Source: Dictyophora rubrovolvata
Lineage: Eukaryota; Basidiomycota; Agaricomycetes; Phallales; Phallaceae
Reading direction: 5' to 3'
Assembly: GCA_029959195.1 (NCBI GenBank)
Contig: CP114123.1
Span: 1,922,001 to 1,986,000 of the forward strand
Length of the DNA: 64,000 nucleotides
The notes under the pieces are model-generated. The model ran no database searches. It was given only the letters and a program-made list of their open reading frames with translations, and had not been told where the DNA came from. Shown here in pieces: positions 46,620-57,760 of this stretch. Position 1 is the stretch's first letter; the number at the start of each line of letters is the position of its first letter. A program made the translations under genes and the position numbers.

Positions 46620-47480
46620 ACTGAGGAACACCGCTGAGAAAAAAGATAGATTTGATGAGCACACGCGATTAGTTTATCTCTTCGACATTGGTTCACTGGT
46701 CAGTTTTTTGCCTCATATAAACCTAGTAATTGATACCATCTGTTGAGTCATGTTCGCAACTAGTCGGGCGTCGACGTTGGTCCGCTGCAGCCTAGTTATG
46801 TACTTCACGGAAGATCCGAGAATACGGCTCGACGTGAATGAGAATTTCAAGGGGATGTAGAGCTGGATGCCCGTAAACACTTTGAGAAAGGTTTATACAA
46901 GGTATACTATGATGCTCTAGCCGTTTCTAAGAAAACTAACACCATCCGACTCACTTTAATAGACAATTGAACACCGACCTATTTCGAGCCTTGTCATCCC
47001 GCTGACAGAATGAATGAAGTTGTTGCTTCCAATGATGATTTTCGCGAATTACTTCCCAAGGCTGAGCATCAATGTATGTATGTGTGATTGATGTGTGAAA
47101 AGTGTATATGTAACTTACACCGGTAATTCAATATTACTGGTAACCGATAACTCGGACAACTGTCAAACAACTGTAAGTCAGTATCTCTCTGCTTCTTGCC
47201 TCACTAATTTAGTCAAGTTATAGGTGTGATTGGTTCACGATTGGACCTCAGAACAGTGAACCGAAATTCTAACAATAAAGATCGAAGTGAGCTTTCAACC
47301 CAGGCATTCCTTATCTCTTGTCTCAAAGCTGATTCTTTCCGTGTACTCGTTGTATCGCAAGCTAAAAGCGAGAGGGAGAGAAACAGACAAACTTGCGTGG
47401 CACACACCTTGGAGAATGGTCTCTTTATTCGCGGATAAAACTATGGTCACCACAAGTGGGTCTAACAAGTAATGGTGCGT
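46620..47480 (+). pseudogene. Relic of a gene with a YLLYRKL motif, copy 3
   Basis: Matches the other two copies: ACGGAAGATCCGAGAATACG (46807), an exon-like ATGAATGAAGTTGTTGCTTC block before GTATGTATG (47010-47085), and SVYSLYRKLKARGRE near 47345. This copy keeps an ATG and a donor site where copy 1 has neither, but the downstream frame is not continuous. Confidence 0.45.
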
Positions 47481-47639
47481 TATCGAGGCATCTGTCAGGA
47501 AATTCTGTGGCAGATGGAAGATTGTCTTAGTCCAAGGGACAGGACGAGGCTGAAAATAGGTATCACAGCATAATCAACGAGAGTCTGTATTTACTAGTAT
47601 CAATGCAGATCGGCACAGTCTATTATTAGCTCAGATTAT

Positions 47640-48252
47640 GATACGACAATTAATTGGAGAAAGACCGACGATGAAGGCGAAGAATGTTTAAAAGCGCAAC
47701 GAAATTGACCTGCAACAACAAAAGCTGATTCAAATCTTGCAGACGTTCCAAGAATGATATGAGAAGTTCTGTGGGGAGTTAATACTAAACGCGGACAGGC
47801 AAAGAACGGTTATTACGCTGTTCCTTCTTTCTTTCTGATTCTACCAATACAGTGCTCGTAAACCGCCCAATCTCAACGGAGGAAATTACATTGAATCTCA
47901 CCTCTCGTCTTAAGCTAATAAGCCTAACCCACTTGTTGACGTATAATCTGACTACCAACAGGAAAATAGAGATATCAATTCACCTTGTCATTGAAAAGAC
48001 ACAAGGTCTCAAGCAAACGCGGATTCGACTATCGTTGGGTAAAACTAGCCATTTAGATATCCTTGGTGACGGAACGAAAACCGGCCCATTTGCCCATACC
48101 TGACAAATTTGTTTTTCATTGGCACACAGGGATGACGTGTCCGAACCGGGTTGTTTCAACACCACAGCCATAAAGTGGACGGTTTCAGTGAATTGAAGTA
48201 GAACGACGAAACGGATATGCCATATACGTCGGACGACGGACATACCCTTCAA
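47640..48252 (-). pseudogene. Relic of an unrecognised gene family, copy 2
   Basis: The frame from 48252 reads RRIWHIRFVVLLQFTETVHF, then LKQPGSDTSSLCANEKQICQ and VWANGPVFVPSPRISKWLVL, and after an intron-like gap FVALLNILRLHRRS near 47690. It matches 1640-2230. This copy keeps a longer frame than copy 1. No domain is recognised. Confidence 0.45.
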
Positions 48253-49219
48253 AGCCCTTGCTCAACCTCGGACCAAGTTAAAACTGAGTTGGGCCGACTG
48301 GGATTGGATATAATGTTCGGTGCAATTTTATGCAGGCGCTTAGCAAATTGAATTACTGCTGTGCGATATTCGTATCCCCGAGAGGTGGGTTTGAGCTGGA
48401 ATTCTCAAAAAAAAAAAAGGGGGATTAAATACAGTAAACGAATGTGGCAGAAGATCAGACGGGAAGACCGGCGACCGCATGTTGAATGGCTGTATCTGCC
48501 ACAGATTTCATTTCCTGGATAAGGAATTGGAGAACAGTCGACTAATCTTGAACGGAGTCAGGAAGCTTAATGAATGCGAATCAGCACAGGTAGTTATCCG
48601 GGCTAAATTGGACTCACGGATGGTATGTACGCGATATGATGGCACATTTGTGAGGTTGTCTTCCCACGGAAAAGTTTTGATTGTCAACCAAAGAACATAT
48701 AAATTGGCCACAGGCTGGCTGATCCGAAGCTAGCAGGAGTCGAGCAAGACGCAATAGGACCACCACATAAAATTGTAGTCTCTGCAGGAGCGGGTTGAAA
48801 AGCGAAAGGATCGTGAGGGCCGTTTTCGCAGGCGCAAGGTGCGTATTAAAGTCTGGCCATGAAGCAGTCTTCCATCTTGACATGATTTAATCCAGAATAC
48901 GTACTACTTCGTGCGCATGTGGGTCAAGAGCGAGTCCCGGACTGAGGATGTGCTACTGCTTCAGAATGAGGTCGAGTGCAATTCATGGGCGCAGAGGTTC
49001 AGACATGGAAAAATCCAGCCTTCAACGTCAATTTTGGATGTTATAGTCGACGTTGTCAACGACCGCCGGCAACCGACCGACAACATTGTCACATATGTAA
49101 CGCATAACGCACCCGGAAATATCCGGAAACATGTTCACACGGCACAGCGCACTAGGTCGAACCAGCTTCCGCTAAATTTAGTAAGCACGGTGTAAGGGTC
49201 GGCTTACCAGATCATGCCG
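48253..49219. other. No gene supported
   Basis: Several 60-90 codon frames on both strands without motifs. A hydrophobic frame on the minus strand (48883-48614) could be an exon of the neighbouring decayed gene, but no join is visible. Confidence 0.4.
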
Positions 49220-49227
49220 CGAATGAC

Positions 49228-50246
49228 GGGATTCCAGTCGATTCGTCTCATTCGGCTAAGCGGGCTGGTGAGACCGGTGCAGGGAAACTCATAATTAGTA
49301 ATAGCAAAAATAATGTCAGAATAAATCATTGTCACACATTTTAGTCTCCATTCGTTCAGCCGTGCCGTGCCGTTCAACAAATAAAAATAAACTCAAGTAT
49401 ATTATCAGCATTAAAGACTTTGAGTACAAGAGCTAAAAATAAAGGCCGACTTGGCATGTATAACGGCAAGGCGCATTCACAGAGTTCAGCGGGAAATCAT
49501 TGGTGATCCAGAGGGTATCCATGCTGGTAGTGGTTGTGTAAGGGGAGGTAGTGGATAAGGATTGGAAGGACAAGTCCAGACATTAGGATGAAATGGAGGG
49601 TGTTGCGGGAATGGAGGATAAGTGTGCTGCATTGGGAGGGAAGGTCTGGGGATGGGGTGACAGATAAGGATTATGGTTAGGGTGCTGCAGGAAAGGAGGA
49701 TAAGCAATTTGGGGATCCTTTATCATGCGTCAGATCATGACAGCATTGCCTTGTCTCCAACAGAGAGACACAGAATATCACGTGGAATGTACGTTCAATT
49801 CATTTCTTTCCTTTCCTATGTTTACATTCATTTTTACTAGCTACTCCTCAAAGTCATACCGACTGTGACTATAATCAAGTATCTTCTTCAAGTGCCAGCT
49901 CGTCCACCACATCTTCCAGCAAAATTACCCACTGGGAAATATGCCCAGTGTGTGATCACGCATATGAAGAGGGGACTTACTTTACTCACTTGAGAAATGA
50001 CTGCAAATCTCCCTTTGCAGCCTCCCCTCCCTAATAGAACACTATGTTTACAACCTTTACTTATGAATGCTCAAAATATACTCGAGTTTAATTGTTGAAC
50101 GGCATGACACGGCTAAACAAATGGGGGCTAAAATACGTGACAATGATTTATTCTGACATTATTTTTTTCTATTACTATTTATGAGCTTCCCTGCACCGGT
50201 CTCACTAGCCCGTTTAACCGAATGAGACGAATCGACTAGGAACCCG
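49228..50246 (+). mobile_element. 1019-bp non-autonomous hAT-like element
   Basis: Flanked by CGAATGAC on both sides (49220-49227, 50247-50254), an 8-bp duplication. Inverted ends of about 150 bp with good similarity begin GGGATTCCAGTCGATTCGTC and, from the other side, CGGGTTCCTAGTCGATTCG. An 8-bp duplication fits hAT. The interior keeps a small Zn-finger frame but no catalytic domain, so it must have depended on a transposase elsewhere. Confidence 0.8.
49850..50034 (+). pseudogene. Zn-finger (C2HC) remnant within the hAT-like element
   Basis: The frame ends at TAA 50032-50034 and reads a Ser-rich stretch followed by ICPVCDHAYEEGTYFTHLRN and DC. The spacing Cys-x2-Cys-x11-His-x4-Cys is like the DNA-binding fingers at the N-terminus of transposases, including the Plavaka copy at 18955. 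No start codon is certain. It is probably the surviving N-terminal exon of the parent transposase. Confidence 0.5.
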
Positions 50247-50254
50247 CGAATGAC

Positions 50255-50670
50255 TCACTAGTCATAAACAATAAACCATAACTTCCGAATCATCTTTCTT
50301 TCATTTTGACTCATTAAATAAATACTTCATGACTCCCTTATGACTTGAATAAATTTCCTTTTTCGTACACTCATTAAACATATAAAAACCCCTTCTGTAT
50401 GCTATTCCTTTCCCTAGACTTCGAATTAACAAAGATTAAAACTCTCATCACTCTAAGCTCCAAGTCTATCAACTTTGAAGCTCTAAATTTCAGCAAAGTC
50501 ACCTCTTATTAACTAATTATTTCTAGCGACTTTACATATGGGGGGCCCCTTGACCTTTTACCACAATCATCAAATGATCAGGTCACACAAATCACACCAA
50601 AAGAGAGAAAAAACAACATACATAGACACAAACTCTCATGGGATACGAAACCCATAAGTACTGCTACCCA
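50255..50670. other. AT-rich spacer, possible LTR-element leader
   Basis: Non-coding, including TATAAAAACCCC near 50381 and a G/C patch GGGGGGCCCC (50539-50548). No ORF. Confidence 0.4.
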
Positions 50671-51077
50671 TGTCAAGGTACGCTAGCGTCGTCCCCTTCT
50701 TTTCCTCTGTTTATCTTCGGTTCTAGTCTATTTTATTCATTTCCATATTTCTTGTATTTTATCCCATCTCTTGCATTTCCCTCTCCTTCTGTATTCCCAT
50801 TTTCCTTTTAACGGGTACTGAGCGCCCGTTCCTATCAGAGCCATGGCCTAGGCCCTGACTAAAAGTCCGGGACCAGCGTGTATCCGCGCCCAGTCCATGA
50901 ACTGAAGGCCGCGTATGGCCTTCACCGTTTTTTCATAGTATATAGTTAGTAGCCCTAGAGGAAGGATCTCTAAGTTTGTTCTCTTAGGATTCCCTCCCTT
51001 TAGGTGAGTTAGTATTATTTCCAGAATATATTTTACTTAGGATCCCCTCCCTCTAGTCTGAGTGAGTAGCCCTGACA
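50671..51077 (+). repeat. LTR-like repeat X, uninterrupted copy
   Basis: 407 bp from TGTCAAGGTACGCTAGCG to TAGCCCTGACA, the same length as the 15068-16340 copy without its insertion. It preserves the empty target site of that insertion. Confidence 0.75.
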
Positions 51078-52781
51078 GGTGGTTCATATTCCATCGACCT
51101 CTTTTATATCATAATGAATTCCTTTTCATGGATGCGCCTACAAATGCGATCAACAATCACCCTGTCCCTGCCTATTATCCACTAGAGGTTGATACATCCC
51201 AACCGCTTCCCGAGTATCTTGAACATAGACCTCTAGTTCCATATGATTGGAGCCCTTTAATGAGAGTTCAACAACAAAACACATGTATACATATGGCAGT
51301 GGCATATGCACATCGTTTCCGAGGTTAGAGGAAGAGAATGGAAATTGATCTTGAGGCTGTATAGCGCTTATCGATGGTGATGTCTATTTTTGGGATAATT
51401 AGTAAGGATATTACCTCCTAATTTCATCATTCCATCCTCTTTTGCCCTTTTAATCCTAATTCTCTTCAATTGTGTCATGCTGTTTGTTCTTTTTATCATC
51501 TCTTTAAATCTATTTATCTTTCCCTCTATGTAGTTGTATAGTTTCACTGACTCGTCTATTCCTCTATTTATCCATCCAATTCTTTATTTCCTTCTTTCCT
51601 TTACAAATCTGGCATACAATTACTAATTGTATTGCCATCCAAACTTCAAAAATATTTCTTTTTGTTCTAAATGGTATAAATACTGCATGTAAATACGTGT
51701 AACAGCAGCAATCTATTGGAACGGTTGTCTCACAGTTTAGTCTAAGTCAAGCCAAGTTCAAGTCAAGTTTCATCTCTAGTCTATTTCTATGCTCACATCT
51801 ATTTCTTTGGATTACTCTGAGTGAGGCCTTGGAGTATAAACTCAATGATTCGTATTGTCGTTGAAGCCTTACTAACTTTAACAGATTTCTATTGCTGTTT
51901 TATCATCAGCATATTGTCATACCATTTTATTGTGAATCTATATTTATTGTCCCCCTCACGCACACAAGATCTTAGGATCGTTTTATTTGTTGTTATTGTT
52001 TGGTATTAAGTTCCTGAAGTTACTGAAGATACCGGACTTCGGTTAACTCAGGCAGACTCACAGGACTGATGTCACAGATGATCAGTGTACTGAGCAGGCT
52101 TCAACTTATGTGTTGCACCACTTACTTGTACATGCTCAGCGATTTGCTTCGCAACACTCCATGGATAGCAGATATATCAGTCAGAGGTTTGAGACAGAGT
52201 TCAGAGTGAGTCCGGATTTAGTGGTCAGATTTTAGAGACAAAAGTATCAAACAAGAATAGCCACGAGTCAGATGACTAGTTTGATTTCAGAACTGAGGAA
52301 CTAGATACATGATTCGGGGTTATTTATACTATGGGAATGTACTAGTTTGTCAGCACTGATAAAAGTGGTTTAACAATAAAACACGATTCGGATTACAATA
52401 AAATAATAAGACTAAAACGGGAATGAGTGGATTCGGAATACAATCAGTTATTGTATTCTAATTTGGGTAATTCGGGTTTAACAGATTACTTCAGAGAAAA
52501 CATAATCATAATGGATGTAACATAAGTTTTATAATCTTCGGAGTCATAATTCGGAGTAATATCGGTCAGCGGGTTTATTGGCAGATCTGGATCTTGACAT
52601 TTGGTTTGTTATCGACGCTCGCACACTCGCTATATCATTTATTCCCCCATCACGTCCTCGTTACAAAATCAGCACCAGGACCTGCTCCACAGAGACTAGA
52701 TGGCCTCAAACAAATATCTTCATAGTTTTTCCGATTGTATATTTAGCTACAACATTTAGCTATTATCTTCGGATCGTTACA
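51078..52781 (+). repeat. Older, truncated copy of the 2256-bp LTR-like unit
   Basis: Similar to about 17640-18686 of the complete unit: the end of ORF2, the TATA region (GGTATAAATACTGC near 51674), GAGTGAGGCCTTGGAGTATA, and the end GGATCGTTACA at 52781. The first 1.2 kb is absent. It is interrupted by a 596-bp insertion. Clearly more diverged than the two complete copies, so it is an older fossil of the same family. Confidence 0.75.
52004..52599 (+). mobile_element. 596-bp solo-LTR-like insertion
   Basis: Flanked by TTTGG on both sides (51999-52003, 52600-52604). The surrounding sequence is continuous in the complete unit at 18496-18520, so the insertion borders are exact. No ORF. The ends resemble LTR termini; family unknown. 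Confidence 0.75.
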
Positions 52782-52998
52782 GCAGATACACGCCAGTCCC
52801 GGACTTTTAGCCAGGGCCATGGCCATGGCTCTGATGGGAATGGACGCTCAGCACCTGTTAAAGGGAAAATGGGAATATGGAAGGAGAGGGAAATACAAGA
52901 GATGGGATAAAATACGAGAAATATGGAAATGAATAAAATAGACCAGAACCGAAGATAAATGTAGGAAAAGAAGGGGACAACACTAGCATACCCTGACA
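52782..52998 (-). repeat. Partial inverted copy of repeat X
   Basis: Reverse complement of the first about 217 bp of X, ending CTAGCATACCCTGACA. With 50671-51077 it makes a palindromic cluster around the truncated unit. Confidence 0.75.
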
Positions 52999-53079
52999 GG
53001 ATAGGCAGTAGAATTTACATTATGACATGATACCGTGATGATGAGCCAATGCTTAGCTCTAGCTGCGAGTCATGAATAA

Positions 53080-53640
53080 CTTGCATGAGAAAGTACATGA
53101 TAGTATACTCAGACTTAGTTGAGCAACATATTCAAGTCACATATCCCATGAAAATACCTGTTATGAGCACTTTATTGATGACATGCTGAAAACTTTCTGA
53201 GTGCAAAGATGGTGCAGAGGCTGTGAAACGATGTAATGACTAATGAGGCGAACCACTGCAAATGTTGCAGCATCATCTACATGCTAATGATTTTGAATCA
53301 GATGTTACTTTACTGTAACAAGGAAAAAAAGGATAAGACATACAGTCGTCTGAATTGGAATGCTAACTGATTCACCAGAGCTTGTTGAAGATAGACAGCA
53401 CCACTAAGTGTGAGCACTTGTGTAGATAGTTTTAGCTTAGTCACACACTCACCTAAAGGTTCAAGGCTTCGCCTTGAACTCTTTAGCTATATTCTGCTGC
53501 CCGTAATATAAACTATATTACCCTAGCTGTTGTTAGAGCTACAGTCCTGACTTGACACAATGACAATTGATGGTAACCAAATGAGCACAACGAAAACTTG
53601 TTATCATGAGAACAGAAAACAAGGATATGAAACATATCTG
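53080..53640 (-). pseudogene. Decayed duplicate of 54640-55240
   Basis: Shares AATACCTGTTATGAGCACTT (53153 and 54717), a block around CTGTAACAAGGA.AAA..G.ATAAGA, and the end near CAGTCCTGACTTGACA. It contains a 34-nt near-perfect hairpin at 53453-53486. No intact frame. Confidence 0.5.
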
Positions 53641-53779
53641 GTGGGTAGAAAAGCAAACTCAGTACTCACATGCATAAGGCTTCGAGGTCAACTCTCTAGG
53701 ATCTCATTGCAGCCAAGCCTACCCCAGTGACTGACGTGAAAGAATGGAATCAATACAATAATTGATTGTTAAAAATAGT

Positions 53780-54545
53780 GATGGTTTGACGTACCGGGCC
53801 TCGAACTCCAGAAGGCACGAAGGGAAAAAGGAACAAATACAGCAACCATTTCGCAGACAAGTAAGCCAGTCAATAAACATGGAAGTAGTGTTGAACCGTC
53901 ATACAATGCAACAACTGATTCCAGTCAAGATCTGTCCGAAATATTGACCAATGAATTAGTCAACTTCTTCTCATGAAGAGTACCTCCGTACAGCCTAACA
54001 CGATGAACCACGGCATGGTATAGAGTAAGTCAAGACTCTGAATCATGATAACCTGCCCTGAAATTCTGGATGTATCATTCAGCACGATAATTAATGTCAG
54101 TTCCTTGAGTTGCAGTCCTAAACAACCCCTTGGGCCGCCCCTTGAAGCAGAATCAGCAGATAATGAATTACATGCAAATAAACCGCTGGCAATAAAAGGC
54201 AAATAACGAGTGATTATATAGAAAGAGTGGCCCTTGAGTGATATCTGGCATTTTCTTTCAGTTTTCACTAAAATATGACGGATAAAGGAGCTTACGACCA
54301 TACAGTGTATAGTTGCTGTTTGACGGGTTAAATGATACGAGAATGACCTGTTATTGCACTACATACTTCTTTGGGTAAGGTAATCAACATATCCCATAGC
54401 AACAAAGCAGTAACTACCGCTAAAAACATAGTTAAGAAAAAAAATGACAAATATAGATGCTCCTCTCACTTAGGTTATATCCGCCAATAATCCATTCGAA
54501 TTGAAGAGTTTGATTATAGGTAACAAGTGAAGCCGTGATGGACAT
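53780..54545 (-). pseudogene. DUF6533-type protein, copy D, 3' truncated
   Basis: Start at 54545 (MSITASLVTYNQTLQFEWII). The signature helix is encoded around 54375-54420, a short exon of about 17 nt follows at 54295-54311, then YIITRYLPFIASG, LLYTMPWFIVLGCTEVLFMR and VVALYDGSTLLPCLLTGLLV. The remaining helices and the LVLN..R tail are missing at about 53780. It is a truncated host gene copy. Confidence 0.65.
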
Positions 54546-54639
54546 AGGAAAAAAATGTTAAGAATGAAGCTATTAAAGATTATATAAAGAGCCGTCAGTG
54601 ATCGAGCGTGGAACGTTGGTATTCATATATACTAGAAAT

Positions 54640-55240
54640 ATCACGGCGTTCACTTTGAAATTGGATAGTATAGCTCCGACACAGTTGAACGTCATGACGG
54701 GCAAGTCACATGGTAATACCTGTTATGAGCACTTAATTAATGTGTTGAGGACTTTCCGAAAGACCTTAGTTCACTGCGACGGCGCGAAGACCTCGCAAAA
54801 CCATGTTGGATGAGGTGAGGTAAACCCTTGAGAATGACACGACATTATCTAAAAACAAATAAGAGCGCGTCATTGATGAATTAGGATGCCGGGTATTCTG
54901 GTAAACGTATTCCGCTTCCTTCAGAAGCATCGCCTTCTTTTAAATGTTCGACAAGTAGTAGATGTATTAAGTAGATATTTTTGCACTGTAGCGCCCCATG
55001 CTGCGGCAGTTTAGATAAGAAATATTGGGCTCCCAAGAACCCCAACTTTATACCCCAGCAAAATAAATAAATAGACAGTGCAAAGGCTGAGAAACGGTCT
55101 TTACCGTAACAAGAAGGAAAGAGAATAAGATGCACCACAGTTGAGCTAGAGGCTGGAGCGCTAACCGATCCATCGGAGTCGGAGCTGCCGGAACTACAGT
55201 CCAGACTCGACAACCGATATGACCAAATGAACATGACGAG
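54640..55240 (-). other. Repeat unit with a 117-codon hydrophobic frame
   Basis: Paired with 53080-53640. The minus-strand frame 55234-54881 (MFIWSYRLSSLDCSSGSSDS...) has a hydrophobic stretch FSAFALSIYLFCWGIKLGFL, so a small membrane protein is possible, but no splice or homology support exists beyond the duplicate, which is decayed. Confidence 0.35.
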
Positions 55241-56914
55241 AACTTGTCATCCTTAATGGTACATGGGAATGGAAAAATGGAAAAATGAACAACAGGTGCA
55301 GTTTCCTCTTGGCCGTGGTCCCCGCAGAGAAAAAAGCTTTGCGAGTCACAAGTGTGACATTATCTCTGATCTCATAGCTTCTTACTTCACGTTGACTGTC
55401 ACTGACTGAGTGTTCGGGCCAGCACAGTCATATCAAAGAACTAGCGTTCGAAGAACGATCAAGCTAGAAGCTGATCATTGGACGCTGGATGTCCCGATTT
55501 TGGATTTGAGATACCGTGATATTTACGATCGCATGGAACCGCCGAACTCACCGATTTTCACAATTGGCTAGTGACCCGATCTTACTACATATCGAGTCAT
55601 TGACGTACATACCCTCAGCCAACAGTTACAGCTTTATCTTTGATCTATCAGGACTGGCATCCGTTTCGCATCATCATCGTATATAGGGATTGTGATACTT
55701 CGACTATCAGCACACGCGACCTCCAATCAAGTTGACAGGCACTAAATCGAATGACATGATAGTATGATAACATTGGCAATATTAGTGAAATGACTCCTTT
55801 GTTGTGCGACGGTACGTTCATTTTTGGGGCGCTTAGAGGATTGAAGATTTTATATTTTAGATCGACGTACGTACGTTCATGCACATCATCCGGTACCTAA
55901 ACTGACCCCACGATGTCGGAAAGCCTTCTATCGCCTTTTGAACGGGTCACATAATACTATGGTATTAATGCTGTGTGATCTGATTCGAGGTTTGTTTCTT
56001 TCCCATAGCCTGAAATGTTGTTGAGACAGGCTACGAGTCGAGAACCGCAGCTAACAATCAAGTTCGACCCGGCCCAAAAGAACGGAAATATAGAAGTGTA
56101 TGTCGCGCAAATCATTCCCCCAAATCACTGTAATTGGGCACAAGCGAAGCAGTCGTACGAGAGCGTCCGAATAAGAGCGACAAAAATATACTCTAGCCTA
56201 GTGGACACTGGCCCACACAAATTGGGGTGTCAAGCTACGCATACTAATATGGTCGTCGATCGGCTATGCATACACCGGCTATTTATTACCATTTACGGAA
56301 AATTAGCTTCCACAAATGTCATGTTTTTCGACTTCTTTCACAGCCACTATAGACTATGTTAATGAAAATCAAGCAAATTCGATGCTGATATGGTCCCTTT
56401 TGAAATTGACTCGAGCCAATCAGTGTCGATAGAAACCGATCATGAAATTGCAAAAACCCTGCGCTGTACTGCGCATCAAATTCAATGCTTCAATGCTATT
56501 CATCTGCTGCGAGAGGTCCGGGGTAGCCGAAAGAAGATATGTATATGTATATATGTAATTGAAAAGGCGGAGAAGTGGAAGAAGCGAGTGATAAAGCTAA
56601 AGCTTGATAGGACGATGTTCCATTCATGTTTATCATGTTTGTGTTTGCAGATGTTTTGCAAATGCAATCTAAATCGGTCACGAGAATGTACGAATTGGCA
56701 ACCTGTGCGCCTTTCATAGTAGATGGGCGAGTTAAAAGGGAATCATTTATACAATGAGAAGATGTTTGTGAACATGTGAACGATGCAATTTCAAAAGCTA
56801 ACCTATAAAAGAAATGATCATATGAGCGATGAGCCATATCTAGGGCCTGGGATGCCAGTAGTAATTAATAGTGGAAATGAACGAACCACATGTATTTTCC
56901 ATTACATGTCTTTT
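55241..56914. other. No supported gene
   Basis: Frames at 56015-56362 (+) and 56496-56837 (-) have no motif and no exon partners. I see no repeat structure. Confidence 0.45.
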
Positions 56915-57760
56915 TTACATACTGTCGGAGGCCAACAACAAACCTAGCCGTATATCCCAGTCTTGCGGCAAAATCGTGGACAGAACTGTGTGTTCCGGAC
57001 CTACGTACGTCGTAAAAAATATGAATCCGACAGTGGGGACATGACATGTTAGAACAACGAGAATGCATCCTAGCAGGCCATTGTTCTGATTAACTACTGA
57101 ATGTCTTTGTCTGGTCCTGATTGCCTCGTCCAGGGTTTCACCCTGGAGTTCGGAGATGTTCTGAACGACTGAATGAGAGTAGCTGAACCTTCGCGTGCGA
57201 TAGGGTTGATTCCGAACATAATTCAGGTGAATTACGAGAGCCTGACGGTCCATGACTGAGACATCGTTTTGGATATCCAAAGCAGATATAGCTGCGTCAC
57301 CGAGCTAGGAATTGAGACTTAGACAAAAAAATGATATTGAATTTGTTGGTTAGTTGACGCGTACCGCTTCTCGCCATTGTACACCAAACAACTGCAAATC
57401 TTTCATTGCATGTTGTTGGTCCAAGGAGGTCATCCCCGATATATCAACAGCCTGAGATAGGTTGATAACGCATTCCGGTCGATGAACATGGTGAAAATGG
57501 TTGATCAAGCATGCTAAACTCTGTAGATTCCTTTATCGTTGATGAATTGTGCATTAGAAAGAGAAGTAAATGCAGCTGGGACTAACGCAGTAGTGGGCCG
57601 CGGAACAGTAGATGCAAGGAGAAGGAACCGCATCTCTGACTTGCGAAATCATGCGACCACAACTTTTACAGCCGACGTGGAATGTGCTATAGTCGGGTGC
57701 CCATAATGGATAAGGATTCTGTGCAACTATATCGCGATTTAGGTGGACAATTGGCCTTGA
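56915..57760 (-). CDS. Possible membrane protein with Cys-rich segment, structure uncertain
   Basis: Exon-like blocks on the minus strand: a Cys-rich piece GCKSCGRMISQVRDAVPSPC then IYCSAAHYC near 57620-57700, ACLINHFHHVHRPECVINLS and QAVDISGMTSLDQQHAMKDL ending QLFGVQWREA before a GTACGC donor (57365), and after CCTAG the last exon LGDAAISALDIQND to ASDSM. The last exon contains a hydrophobic helix LLGCILVVLTCHVPTVGFIF. The 57365/57305 join keeps frame; the join between the Cys-rich piece and the next exon did not, so the upstream model is doubtful. The start codon was not found. Family unknown. Confidence 0.45.

Noticed and set aside
56015-56362. 115-codon frame as a gene
   Set aside because: No domain, no splice support and no relation to neighbours.
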